Source: Ricordea florida (taxonomy: Eukaryota; Cnidaria; Anthozoa; Corallimorpharia; Ricordeidae). From it: a stretch of 64,000 bases of DNA. Under the pieces are notes generated by a model, which ran no database searches, had not been told where the DNA came from, and was given only the letters and a program-made list of their open reading frames with translations. A program made the translations under genes and the position numbers. How positions within the stretch are numbered: position 1 is the stretch's first letter; each line of letters opens with the position of its first letter. Positions 14,001 to 28,448 of this stretch are shown here, in pieces. Location: NCBI GenBank assembly GCA_949710005.1, contig OX453277.1, forward strand, positions 13,368,178 to 13,432,177, in the 5' to 3' direction.

Positions 14001-15490
14001 GGGGGGTACTCCCGCGAATTTTGGATAGGGGTGTGCCGCAAAGGTTCGTGAGCCCTAACCCTATTTAAGGATTAAGAAAGCGAAAACTGATACCCTTTTT
14101 AAGGCCCAAAGCCAAAAAATGACACCCTATTCAAGGAAAAAACAAAATTATTTATAGCATGAAAAGGAAAACTTTATTTCTTCTTTGTAACATTGGATGT
14201 ATACATCAAGCATAATATACATATCACACTCCAGTATTAGATAATACAATTAAGCTACCCTATCTAAGGACCACACCAGGGACTCAGAAACAAAAGGGTC
14301 AAAAAAAGATACTCTATTTAAGGACCGAGAACCTCAAAAACCTACCCTATTCCGCGGCACGCACCTATATAGTACCCCCCCCCCCCTCCCCCACCCGGGC
14401 GCTAGAACGACATCGAAATGCGCATCTCAACTGGTTATGCAATTTTATATACACAGATTTCTTACAATAATTTGTACTATAAAAGGAAGACCAAACACGT
14501 TAAAGCTGTGAAAATTACATAAGGCGGCTTGCCTAGCCAGTCTCACCTGGTTCTCCTCTTGCTTGTTGTAATAAGCCACTTACATTTCTAAGTTTTGGCA
14601 CGTATTTTATCCCTTTGCCGTCACAAGTTCCGTTCACAAAAGTAATGTCATCTACTGCTATGTCTCCCAGGTAGGACTGCCCAACTCTGGCAGAAAAGAT
14701 CACCTAAAGTGCGAGAACTGTTTGAAGTCATACAAATTGTTCTACAGGCTGTTTGCAGTGGTAACATTACGGTTTCACGCTGAATTTGTGAAGTGAATTT
14801 TCCAAAAGGCTCGGATTTGCTCGAGTCGCTTCCCAATAGATCACAAATCGAACGAGAAAACCTTGATTACTTGTTAATAATTATACATGAAAAACTTTTG
14901 ATATGTAAATGTAGTTGATATGTATGTACTGCCCCTAGCAAATCACAATCAAGTGATGTTTTTATGTATACTACCAGAAATACGACTCCAGCAAAACCTC
15001 GCGAAGTTAGTTTTTGAAGAACTCCCAATGGCTTTTCTTATTAGGACTAATTCCCAAATTATTTCATTCATCTTATCATATCATTATCATTACGCCTACT
15101 ATTAATATAAATATTAGTATGATTATTATTATTTACTATAAATAATATACTCTATTTTTTATGGTTGTAGGTGGTGTATGTCATAATCTGCAGAAAGATA
15201 TTGTACCTCTATTATTACTTGGAATACAGTCTTCAACTGAATAGGGTTTGTATCAAACATAGTAAGAACTAAATAAATCTAAACAATACCATTTCTCCTT
15301 TAAAACTTGGAATCTACTGCAGTGATTCTTTCAGTGATTCTTTCATACATTTAGTGTAGAAAGTCATTGAGTGCATTGGGCATTTAGGAAACTTGAAGGA
15401 TCGATATCTGATATTTACATACAGCACACTTGTCGTTCCTGCCGTGCCTTCTTTATCTCTACTTCAAGTCGTGCTTAATAAATAATACTA

Positions 15491-15526
<36 letters not shown>

Positions 15527-18500
15527 GTAATAACAAATCAAAAATTTCTATAACACTCTTTTGATTCGAAATGTGATCAAAAGCCCTTTACGAAAATTTC
15601 ATTTAAAGCTAAATACAGTATTAAACTGAGATAAAGAAGACTTTACTTAAATTAAGTTAAATTGAACTGAATTTTAAGTGATTCGTTAAAAAGAAAGGAC
15701 TTAATACATTTCTTAAAACAATTTATGGAAGCAACATTTCTAATGCCAGCAGGCAGTTTATTTCAAAGCGCTGGGACAGCAGCAACAAAGGAGCGAGCAC
15801 CAAGTGTATAGCAACAGAATACTGTTGTTTGAGCAAAGACCGTTGGTAGATTTGAGTTTGACAGTTATAAGATCACTGATGTAGGGAGGAGAGAGTCCCT
15901 GAATAGCCTTGAAAGCCCGGGGGGGTACTCCCTTATAAGGGCTTAATGGGGACGTGCGGCCAGCCAGGGTATGTTTTTCGGGATTTTTGTCTTAAACAGG
16001 GTATCAATTTATCAATTTTTGTCTTAAACAGGATATCTTTTCTTGGACGATAAACAGCAAACTTTTACAAGCTCTAAAAAAGGCGTTCAGTGCTTGATGT
16101 AAACTACGTATACTTAGCGTAAAGAGCTCCTCGTTACTCTGTTGATCGAGCTGTAAATAGTTTTGTGACTGCCAATGGATTGAATGAGAAAGAGTTTCGA
16201 TATCTATTATTGTCTTACACAGGGTATGGTTTCGGGTTACCGGTAAGTATCAAAAAACGGAATTCTGTCTTAAACAGGGTACGAAAATCAGCGATATTTG
16301 TCTTAAACAGGGTCAGGGTATGATGGGGCGCGCCGCACCTCTCCACCCAGGGATATATCGAGTACCCCCCGCCCCGGCCTTGAAAGTGAGAAGCAGGATC
16401 TTGAATTGAATTCGCTTTATGACAGGCAGCCAGTGAAGTTGTCGCAATGCAGGAGTTATATGACAGAATTTACTAAGGTCAAGAGCAATGCGAGCAGCAG
16501 CATTCTGTACTCTCTGTTATTTTGAAATTTGACACACTGCGGAAGGCCATACATGAGACTATTGCAATAATCTAGCCGACTTGTAAAGCATGGATAAGAG
16601 TTAACAGACAGCCTTGTGACAGGTGTTTTCTAATCTTTCTGAGATCATGCACATGATAAAATCCAGAACTGCAAACTTTGTTAATGTGAGTTCGCATAGA
16701 CAACATCGAATCAAACCAAGCACCAAGATTTCTAACGCAATTCACGGGTTCTACGTCCGTTGTTCCAACTCTTAAGAGGGAGCGGCTCGACTTGGCTCAG
16801 TTGTTGATGAGTGCCAATTAGCAGAAACTCCCGTTCTCATCATTCAGTAATAAGGTAATAGGCGATCGCTAACCATCCAGGGCCATATGTCCTCAATACA
16901 TCTTTCCATTGTTTGAGTGCCATCAGTCTGAGATGACAATCCATTAGCTGGTCTCAAGCTAAATATAACTGAGAATCGTCAGCGTAGCAGTGCGCGTCAG
17001 GACGATGTCGTTCAGTGACGTTCAACAACTTTGATGCTTAGATAGCTTTGAGCAACGGACCGAGGCAGGAACTTGAGGAACGTCACAATAAGATCAAAAT
17101 TCCGAGATAACGTTCCATGAACTGCAATTCTTTGACTTCTAATTGATAAGTATGACTTAAACCATTACAGGGGTACTCCGGAAATGCCAATGTCGTGCCG
17201 CAGTCCTTCAAGCAAAATCTTGTGATTAACTGCAGTGTTAAATCCACGATAACTAGAAGAGTAACATGCTGTGGCTTCATTTTCAGTAATCTGTCATTCA
17301 TTACTTTCAAAAGAGTAGTTTCTGCACTGTGCTGTTTTTGTACGCAGACTTTTATTTGGCCACCATATATTATGAAATGTTATTGTGAGTTATGTTATTC
17401 ATAATAAGGGGATCTCCTAAGAAAAGCTTGTATGAGCTTGCTGAGATCTCCTGCTACTCTAAACTGTTATTTATTATATATCACATCACACTGTTGCAAT
17501 AGATGAGTGGCAGATAAAAAGTAGCAGCAAAAAGCTTTCTCTGATCGGAACTATTTTCGCCGATAAAGTTTTTATAAAACTCGCAACGTGATTTGTTCAT
17601 GAGTTTATTGGCGTAGATCTTCTTCACAAACCAGAGCCACATCGGGTACGGCGCCATTTCCTTTCTGCTTTCCGTCTCTCTCTTCTCGATACTGTACCAT
17701 GGAACAAGTGGCCGTGATTCGATGGTCTTGGTGACTGATAACAAGGGCGTGTGCATCAAGAGACAATGTAGACAAGTTGTATCAGGAATGTGTTGGCATA
17801 GAGCTGACTTTTACAGGTCGTTTGTAAACAATTCGATGTCAATACTCTTTGTTTTCCTGTACGATATCTGCTTGACAGTCAGCGATGGTCCCTTGATTAC
17901 CAAATCACTGATCACTGTGACGTGATCCTAGGATAGATAGTCTGCAGTAGGGACTGTGCGCGCGTCCCGTAATTATTAGGTCAAGGATGTGGCCAGACTT
18001 GTGAGTTGGAACCGTCAACATGCTGCTGCAAACCCATGGACTCCAGCCATCCCAAAAACCACACACAGTCAGCGTCACGAGGATCGGCAGCATGAATGTT
18101 GAAATCTCAGGTAATTAATAAGAGTTCTGATGACATTATCACTAATTTTATGTCGCTTGTAAATTCATCAAAGAAAGTGCTTGTTGTGGTCGGATGCTTA
18201 ATAAAGTACGGAGTCCTGTAAATAACCCGAATCTTGAGTTTGGAAGAGCCACAATCAACGATCCATTCAGAATATTCAAAAGAAGGTTTCTCACCAGCGT
18301 CCACCTTCTTCACAGGAAGAGAATCCATGACTAATAACGCAATTCCACCGCCCGTACGGCCATCACGGATATAATCAAGAAGTTTGAATCCTGGGGGAGT
18401 CGCTTCAGCTCGATGAGCAGCATCACGCTCTGTGACTGCAAATACATGAGGCCCTGTTAGGGATAAATTCCGACAAGCGAATTGGAAGGAAACTGAAATG

Positions 18501-21500
18501 ACGACGAGCGACGAGCCGCTCAACGGCGAAATTACGACAGCGACCTGCGAACCTTCCGGAATTGCGACGTGAAAAGGTTTGAAACTCAGACGGGCGACAT
18601 AAAGAACCCCCCCCCCCCTAACAGGGCCTCATACATTAGCTCGAGATGAGGTAGTAGCCTTGTTCCTGAGCGATTGAGCATTTAAATAACACAGATGGAG
18701 ATGGCTCGCGTTCCGACGGCAGTTTGCTAGAGATTTTACACTCGTCCGATGAGCGGCGATGAGGTTGGCATTTGACCCAAGATACGTTTGTTTACATTGT
18801 GAAAAAATGGTAATTTCTGATCAGAATAATAAACTTGGTTTGTTCTCTCTCCTTTTCTGTCAAATATTACTGGTATACGACACGGTCGTTGTTTGCTATT
18901 ACACCAGCACGCACACGGTGATTCCGAAGGAAGGCAAGGTACTTCAAGGGCAGAAATAAATTTCTTGAGACAGGAGAAAGGCTTGCTGGAATATTTGTAA
19001 TCAGTGTGCTTGACGGGATAATTTAAATTCGCAGTCGATCTTATGGTTGCCTGAATCGGTTGCCTTATAATACAGTCAGGGATCTGACAACATAGACCTG
19101 GTTGAACTTCAATACCCATGGTGATTGTAATGTTCTTGGTGGGAGAACGGAAGAAATAAACAGATCTCGCCATGTTTTTGCCAGACACAGATCGGACGAG
19201 TTGGAACGCGCAGACGATGTAACTTTCTTCTGCTGACGATTAAATCAAAACAATGTTGCTTCCCAATAAAACCCTTATATATAGTTGACGAATCGTGGTA
19301 TTGATTTTTGCAGACAAAATTGCATTACTAAGTGCTAAAGGTATGCGCTTACAGTAGGCTGATTTTTCCGGCATCCAAACTAGCTCGGCGACGATCTCTT
19401 GCCGCTCGTTGTTGTCTATCTTCTTTCTGGGATGTACTTCCCGGCAGGATGAGTGAAATCGGTTTCCACAAAATTTACATCATTTTCAAGAGATCATAAA
19501 ACGAATCCATAATTACCTGGTCACCTGGTACTCCTCTTGCCAGGTAACCAGGCCGGAAGCAAATAGAAATCAAGCGACCACGAACGGCCACCTTAAAAAT
19601 AGACATAAATACTTTGCAACCTCTATTAAGCGGCCGCCCTTGATTAAACGGCCACTTTCTAAAGTCCCGAATTATTTGTCACTAAAAATGCTGTATTCAT
19701 TACATCTATTCAAAGGCAACCTCCATTAAGCGACCGCGGCCACCTTTGTGTTGTTGCAAGGTGAAGTATTTATTGCTTTTTTCCTCTATTAAGCGGTAAG
19801 CATATTATCTTTTCGAGCAAAATGGTCATGACAGGAAGACGACAATACGAATTGAAATTTAATGTTGTGGTTCAATTTTATCCTCGGTATAAAATTTATT
19901 TTCCTACTTTTTACTTCTGTTGATCACCTCCCTGCAAGTCGTCGTGGCTGCTTGAATTCTGTAAAACGGAATTTCATTTTTCCGTACAAGAATGTTACCT
20001 ATAAGAAGGTTTTTATTCAAGCACATACAAAAAACATTGCCGAAAAGATTAGTGCGTTCACGTAGGCTTCTTGAAAAATGAGGACAGTCATTTTGAATCC
20101 AAGGAACGAACGATCCCGTTCCGAAACTGATACTTGACCCCTTTTAGTGTAGGTGACCTGACTCTGCCACTTACGACGTGAGCGCGTGTATGTATTTTTT
20201 GGCGTCCCAGAAGCACGACAGGATGATGGTTAATCAGAGATGAACACAGAATTCAAAAGACAAAAAGCTTCTGCTCAATTATATGTTTCCGTGCGTTGCT
20301 TCGTTTTCATGTAATGTCTCAACGCGTACTTTGCCCGTTTCCAGGTTATCAGGTTTTCGACGTCGACGATAGACTAAGAGATCGAAAAGGTAAACCTCAA
20401 CTCGGGCTAAGTACTAATTAAAAATTGGCCCACGACTTCGATTTTCTTTACGAACCAGCAGCGGAACAGTTCAACTACTGAACACTTAGATTTTTGACTT
20501 GTCGAAAGCTTGAACTCTTAGTCTAAGAATTTAAGAAGAAATCAACTTAAACACCACCGTCGATTTTATACCAATAATTACTGATTAGTTCATCTTACAA
20601 AAAATATTGTCTTCTTCCAAGTGCGAGCTTTTTGGTTACTCGCTGTCTATCACAGAAAAGATAGTAAGTACGTTAGCCAACCAGACTGAAGTATTCGTAA
20701 TAAAATGCGAGATATTTACTTTATATATAGTAGAGGCGTTTGGCGGTAGATTTACTCACCGTATAGTTTTGACCAAACACCGTAGCATTGCTGTGTCTCC
20801 AAATGTTGCCCTGATTTTTAAACCGCCCCCAGATGAACGACTCCATTCCGTTCTCCCGTAAAAAGATTTGCAAGTCGGCCACGTACCTTCCGAACATGTG
20901 GTAGTAAAAACGTATACATTTTGTACCTGAAAAGGGTCCGCCAATGAGCTGCGCCGTCTCACCAGACTTCCTCGGCCAAGAGACTTCAGCGTATACATAG
21001 GAGCCTGGGATGAGAGAAATAAAGTTTTAAAAATTGTAATTTGTAGCTATAAATTAAATTTCATTAGAAACTGTTACAAAAAAATATTGTATTAGAACTA
21101 AAATATAGTACCGAGTAATCTTCAGTGAATGAAGGAGTTAGCAGCATTGAACGTTTATCAGCTGTGCGGGTCTGAGTGTTTCGTTACTTGAAAGCATCTT
21201 CTCATATCATCTGCCCGGCTCCGCGTGTGAGCAAAATGAACTAAATCCCGCACTCTGATTCAGCACCCAGGCGGAAAACGTGGATCTATCCCATTTGTTC
21301 GGGATTTTCCGAGATCGTGACCCTCCATGGGTAGCAAATCCATTGTCTTTAGGGCTAAGGGAGTGGTTAGTTTTGTTTGCTCTATTTTTGCAGGAGCTGT
21401 TGTTGTTATTCAGTTGTTGTTTTGATTTTTGTGTTCCTTCCTGTGTTGCCAACTAATAATGCAAGACATTACAAGAACTGTTACACTTCCGAGCTCTGGA

Positions 21501-24500
21501 TTAGTATAATAAAATTTACAAGAACGAAGATAATAACTAACGCCTAAAAAACTGAAATATTTGTGTATATTACCATGATGTGGGTCATGCCCTAGCCGTG
21601 GAGCGGAAGTGTGGCGGTTTGTATGTTGGATATGGAGGTCTACATATCAAACCTGGGTGATGGAAGTAACTCAGTAATACACTTGGCGCGTTTCAGGTTA
21701 TTTCGAAGTAAACGCATTTCAGCCTTAAAGGTTGTTGTGGATATTTTTGCTTTTTGTTTCACTTAGTTTTATTAATTCGTTTTCAGTCAGTTTAATGAGT
21801 TTAATGGACAATGGACATATTTAATAAGTTAACGTGTGATCGGGATTAAGTGAATAATTACTATAAGTAAAAGGCCAGTCAATCAGTCCCCTCGAGTCAA
21901 GTCAAGGTTAAATTATCAACAACAGAGTTTTTTTTTCGAGTTTACGCCGCGACCGCCGGGTCTTCACCCTTCAGGTACGCGTTATTACGTTTTTCAGTAA
22001 TCTTTCATTTATCGTTTTGTTTGATTTGTAGTCTACCTCGATTAGAATAATTCTATCGTACATTAAAAGGGCTTATCTTTGGTAGCCCATGTGGTTTCAA
22101 AGGTATGAGCGGACGTTTGTGCTTTATTGGAAACTCAGTCTATAAATTTTGTATGATTTCAGAATATTGTTACATTATTAAAGAAAAAACCCGAGGCCGG
22201 TTGCTAGTCAGTTCTCCTTTCGGGCGTCCACTTCAAAGGTACTTTATTATACGAATGGTTACGCGAGCCAGCAAGACAAGGCGAATCCTGAGTTGGGGAA
22301 ATCCTGAGCGGACACTGAAGATAGGCTCGTTCGGGATTTCCCACGTTATCCCGTGAAACAAAGTAAAACAAAATGGTCACATTGTTATTTGTATTTTGAC
22401 CAAGCTTGTTCGGTCAAGATGGCGGGATATTGGTCTCGTTCTTTTTGGCCAATATGTAGCCATCTTGACCTCAAGCTTCGGGTCAATAGCCGGGTTTCAG
22501 TCACGTGACCCTGTTTCTATGAGCCGCCGTATTTGTGCACCTCGCTCAGCGTAAACAAAGCGAGAAAGATGGTGTTATGCTTGATTTTTGGATGTGGAGA
22601 TCTAGGGGTTCAGTTGTCTAAAGTACCTCAGATAATAACCCATGAAAGCGAAGAAGCTCGAAAATTGTTTGAATTGCGAAAGAATTTCGGCCATCATTAG
22701 GGATGACTTGACAGAATCACTCTTGAATCATGGCCGCGTCAGCGGAAAGCATTGTTTCTGGTCGGGCAGCGAAGCGATGGGATAAATTTAATGTTGACTG
22801 GGTGCCATCACTGTGTTTGGGACATGGCAAAAAGCTCTGTGGAGAAAAGCTAAAGAAAGACTTACAATCCTCAGCATCGAACGAGAAAAACTCTAAGAGC
22901 AACTTAAGCAAGAAAATGAAATCAGCGGCAAAGAAAAAACAAGATTTATGACCTATGTGTTAATGAACAGCAGTAAACTGAAGAGGAGACAGGAGTTGGA
23001 ACTCAAACAGAAGAGTATGATTATTTGTTTGTGAGTGGAGAGAAACCCTTCGAAGAGAACTGGTTCATCGGCGACGACGAAAAAGTTGCTTTCTACACGG
23101 ACTATCAGGAATGAAAGTTTTAATGACTGTGTTTCGACATGCTTCTACTCATGTTACTCGAAAATCGATGACTCTTTCCGGCAAAGTTCCAGGAATTTAT
23201 TTTAACGCTCATGAAATTAAGACTGAAGGTGCCAATGCATGATTTAGCTAATCATTTTGGTGTGTTGCGTTCGACTGTTTCTAGAATCTTTCTAGCCTGG
23301 ATGATTGTGATGGATTGTAGATTAGCACCGTTGATTGTCTGGCCTGAACGTGAAGACCTTTTGAGGACAATGCCTCAGTATTTTCTAATTTTTCTGGGAA
23401 CAAAGTGACTGTAATCAAAGATTGTTTTGAGGTATTTGTTACCCGACCGTCCAACCTCTATACCTGTGCACAAACATACTCTTCGCACAAGAGCCACAAT
23501 ACTATTAAAATTCTAACTCAAGGAGGCATCTCGTTTGTCTTTCAAACGTGCGAAGGAAGAACATCTGATGGACACAGATAACTGCAAAATCATGGGTTAA
23601 ATGCCTCGAGACTTCGAAAATCATCAAATTGCTCCTTAGTATAATAGCTAGTTTCGAAACACCAAATAGGTTAAAATATCAGCTGATTCAACTGGTGGTA
23701 GACAGTCCGGGTCGAAGTTCTTTCCTTGGGACAACACTGGGTCGATCATCAATACACTAAATCCTCTCGAAATACTGGCCCTGTTTTACCACCACATCTA
23801 GCTTCTTTGTTTTCTTGGACAACGGTATAGAACCTTCTTGGTCCGGAGATTCATTTCTACCCTTCAAATTCGCTGTGTTTTTGCTAGAGTCCACAACAAA
23901 TAGAACAAAATAACGCTGAAAGACTGAAATTGTAGTTGTGATATTATATTGCATAAATGTACATTTGATCAGAGGTACACAAACATATGGCGGGTGCTCG
24001 GACGTGTGACGTCACGTAAATCCATCTGCTCTGCATAACTCAATCTTTACCAAGGTGATTGTCACTAGCGTTTACAATGCTAATTCAGCAATTGAGCGGC
24101 CAGCAGTCGGCAATTTACACAGTATAAATTACAATTAAAATTACATGGTATGAAATTACTAATTTAATATCATAGGTGACGAATTACTCCTTAATCTTGG
24201 CGCGAAATTTCAGCGTTAATTTGTAATTTCACATGTGAAATTACAAAATTGCCATAGCAACCCTTCCGTACGTCTCAGTGTCAAGATGGCGACGAAGTTT
24301 TCAAATGCCGTGAATGAAGATGTCAGGGCACAAAAAGACGTTTTAGAAAACCTGAACACACAAGAATTAGGATTTAAAAGCTCGGGAAATTATTAGGATT
24401 TGGACAAAACGCGCGTGAAATTATTCCCTAATTTCACTCGTCACCATTTGATTACACATACACATCGCATGAGAATAAACGAAGTAATGAAATTGATATG

Positions 24501-27500
24501 CGAAAGTAGAAGCAACTCGACCTTCGGATAAATTCTGGTTGAGATGCCGATCTAACAACATCGGCTGATAACGCGTTCCATACAGGAATTGATCTTACAT
24601 AGAAAGAGTGTTTGTAAGCGTCGACTGAAGAGGATGGAAGCCTGGGTCCGGTTGTTCGAAGCACGGTTAAGGTAACCCAGGGTTAGTGCGAAATTTAAAT
24701 GCAGATTTGAGAGCTTAAAAAGCACCTTCAGTATAATTCTTTTTGAATACAATTTGATGATGGTATGCTCTGAAAAAAAAATAGAAAGTTGTCGGAGAAA
24801 ATGCCTTTTAACAAGAGGAAAAGAAACCCGGGTTAAAATTTAACCCTGGTTTAACGCTAATCGGCCTTCGAACAACCGGAAAAAAAATTAAATTCTTAAA
24901 GTCCTGACTCGCCCTTGTACGGCCATACGCAGGCACGGAGGTGAGGTCGTATGAAAGGGAGATGTTAACTTGACCTCTTTGTATTTTATAAAACATTCCA
25001 AGACCGCATATCCTGCGCCTTAAAGCATATGTAATAATAAGGATTATTTAAGCAATAGATCACACTTTCTATGGGTTTACCGGCGTAATAACCCACGCGG
25101 GATGTTGGGAGAACACGAGAAGAGCTTGTAAATCACGAGCCGAAGGCGAGTGATTTACAAGCTTTTCGAGTGTTCTCCCAACATCCCAAGTGGGTTATCA
25201 CGCCGGTAAACCCATAGAAAGTGTGATCTATTGCTTTTATAAAATAACTTTTAGTAGAATGGAGTCTTTGAGGTAAAAAGTATGCTTTTAGTACCGTGAT
25301 CAAGTCATGTCTTCTCTCTAAAGTCATCAAAAGCCAATCATGACTCACGATTTAATAGCGCTGAACTTTCTCAAAACTCAGTTCAGTCAAACAACAAACA
25401 GCAGCACTTCAAAACACGAGTTTTTGCACTCATTTCATGATAACTTATGAAAGCTGTTTTACAGGAAAAGTCAACACATATTCATGCGAACGTACAATGA
25501 AAGAATACGTTCGTGGTTTGTTTACTACAGAAGTAGAAATTAATTGTACGTCGCAGCTGTATTTTGTTGAGTCGATCCGTAAGAATTTCGTGCTTACAGA
25601 CGGAACTGGCAGCTATTGTAATGGAGGACTTCATTCACTTTTAACAAGCCGCAGTGGTTTAAGATCTGTTTTCTGGACTTTATTGTGATCAAGAAATGCT
25701 GCGGTAACGACGTTGCTGCATTTGCGAAGTTGTCGCATGTAACTTTACATGCTCGTACAGCGACCGATGGAAATATGCCGAAGAAAGGTTTCTTTGCCGT
25801 AGCCACATATTGGCGTTAATATTTGTCGATTTGTGAAGTCAGGTGGTTTGAGGTAGGTTATGGCATCAATATCACGAAATAATTTGTGCAAATGTTGGAA
25901 AAAACCAGCCCGAAACTCTGACATCTTTCATCATCGTTGGCAGCTTGTTTACAACCTACAGCGGCCGATTTTGAACCATATCTTGATCAGAGATCTCTTT
26001 TTGGAACAATTTCTTTCATTAAGGAATTTAATTTTGACATAAAATAAATCAAGAATGCTAAAACTATCCGTTTTGTTGCTGGTTGGCACTTGGTTAAGTT
26101 TTCCTAGAGACATTCTACACCAGAAATTCACACAGTTGTTGTCTTTCTCTGCGATTTGGCATCGTCGTGAAATGTAAACTGCTTTCCAGCTTTGTACTTT
26201 ATAACTTCTAAAGCTATGGCAGTCGCGAATTGTGACCCTTGTGACGCTTTTAAGATTAAGAAGGGCTGGGTAAGTAACTTGTTTATTTTTTTAGTCTTTC
26301 TAAAATCGTTGTTTGCAGATCAATAGCGGGTTTTGTTTATGGCTCGTGGTCCGGATGCCTTTTTCTATGGGTTTACCGGCACAATAACCCATAGGTTTTC
26401 AACCAATCAGCGCGCACGTAGTATCTGAGTTATTTTATAATGTGTACTAACCCTGCCCTGAACGGTCTGCCGCCGGTCCGGTGTTACTGCTGGGTGTTCT
26501 GCCTTGTTGCCTTACCCAATCAAAATCGTCGCTGCCTTCCTCGTTTCGCCAAAGGCAAAAATCGTCGTCAAAGTGACAGCTTCCTTCCTCTACAATTAGA
26601 CCAGAATTTTTTAATTATCTGCTAAAACCGCAGCCGTTCAATCGCCTACTGAGATTACAAATAAAAGGGAAGTTAGTTTGTATAGGTAATCACATGATTA
26701 CGAGTGCAATTTGGGATAAATCAGCACTCGTAAATTTTTCAAAGACTACAAATTTGGTTAGCCTTTGAAAAATTTACTCGTATTTACTCGTTATTCAGAG
26801 GCAAAGGAGCGCTACAGGACCGCATGAATAGCAAACTTATCCCTACACCAAATTTACTGACTACAATGCCAAATAGCTTTGGATGAACGAAGCCCTGTTG
26901 AGAAAAGCGCGCGAGACTTAATTCGCGTCTGGCCTGTAATTGATACTTAAATTGGCAAATTTCCGCTCGAAGTACCAGTCGCTTATGCCAATAATTGAAT
27001 GATTAAAAAAGAAACAACGTGAACACCACGATAAGCACTTATCTTAAAGTGGAGAGATGTTAGAGATAAAATGTCATGTTCACTTTAATAATACACCATG
27101 ACATGATTCAATATCCTCGAAAAAATGAGCAAAGTTGGAAGTTCAGTTGTGATGAAATCTTTTATTGTATAAACCAGAGGGGACCTTTCCGTGTTTCAAC
27201 TTTTCATGATTCCTAATTATTGCGAAACAATCAACAAAGCATAAAGTATATCCGAATAGCTAAACATTGCAGACACTCGCTCGTTGTTTATTATAAGACG
27301 TTCCGGTATTTTAAATGCAGACGAGGGCCGGCAAAGACCCATCCGACCTTCTGCGGGATACAATCAGCAGGTTTTTGTAACAAACACCCTAAAAACACAA
27401 ATTGTGGTCTTACTTGGGAGGACTAAGATAATTAGGGAGGACTAAGATAAAACAACAACCATAGAAAAGGGCCTCGCTCACATGAGACTGTTAACAGTGG

Positions 27501-28417
27501 AATAGAAGGTGAGATGTAATCGAATAATTTTATTACAAATGGGGGTAACCTCAGTTTAGATCAGACCCAAGCCTTATTTCTTGGAGAACGAGGCCAGATC
27601 ATAGCCAAGTCAAAATTGAAAAAAAATTGCGCGATCCAGGCTGTGGTATATCCTCCTTTCAAATTAGCGAAGGTAGCCAAACTAAGTTGTAATAAGTAAA
27701 GTCTCAAAGGGGCGAATAACCCTATCGCTCCTAAGTCTCAAGAATATTTCTGCCATCTATCATAATCAATTTTTATCTTGTCAAGGCAAAACCCAGTATT
27801 TTGCGCGGACAAAACAACAATAAACTCATTCCAAATTTATGGAGGCGCAGCCAAAACGTTGCAATTACTTTCAAATCCTGCTCTCTGTCATCATAATCAG
27901 TTTCTATTGCGTGCTTCCTCTTGGCACGTCTTAGAAATGCACTAATGACATAACTGATCACTTGCAGCGTTTGACCTCGACGCAGCCTCTATCAGCCGAT
28001 ATCGGGTGTATTATAATAGTTCGTATTTTCTAGAAAGAAATCTAAGAGGTAAGTTAGTAGAATTTCGTGTTTGTTTGATTAGATGTCCTTAATCAAGGCG
28101 ACGATTGTGTTTATTGTTATCTACTATTGAATGAAAATGTATCAAATTGAAATAAATCGATAACCTCTGTCAGTGAAAGGTTAAGTTCTCGTTTCCTGAG
28201 AGATTATTCTCCCACGCTTATGAATTCAGAACACGATCTGGTATGGTCAAGCTTCGTGTAGCTGACAATTCATGCATGGGTGGGGTGGGTGTGTGAGATC
28301 ATATATGGACTGATAGCGGCAGCCAGAAGCGCCTTTACATGCTGACGTCCGATCTCACCCAACAGAAGTGTAAAGCGCCTTTGAACATATTCATATGAAA
28401 AAGTGCGCTATATAAAT

Positions 28418-28448
<31 letters not shown>

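Larger units (their letters stand above)
15600..19190 (-). mobile_element. L2/CR1-like non-LTR retrotransposon, nearly full length but decayed
   Basis: Read right to left: an N-terminal ORF region (18736-19188), an AP-endonuclease domain (18523 to about 17905), a linker (about 17500-17760) and a reverse transcriptase (about 17310 to 15700), interrupted by a G-rich MITE at 15916-16377. The reading frame is broken by several frameshifts and stops, so it is dead. It lies in the intron between MAM exons 3 and 4, in the same orientation as the gene. The 5' end is set only by the last recognisable coding sequence. Confidence 0.8.

Noticed and set aside
20756..20998. 80-codon minus-strand ORF
   Set aside because: It overlaps MAM exon 3 in the wrong frame; the true frame gives the MAM core with [10 protein letters not shown].
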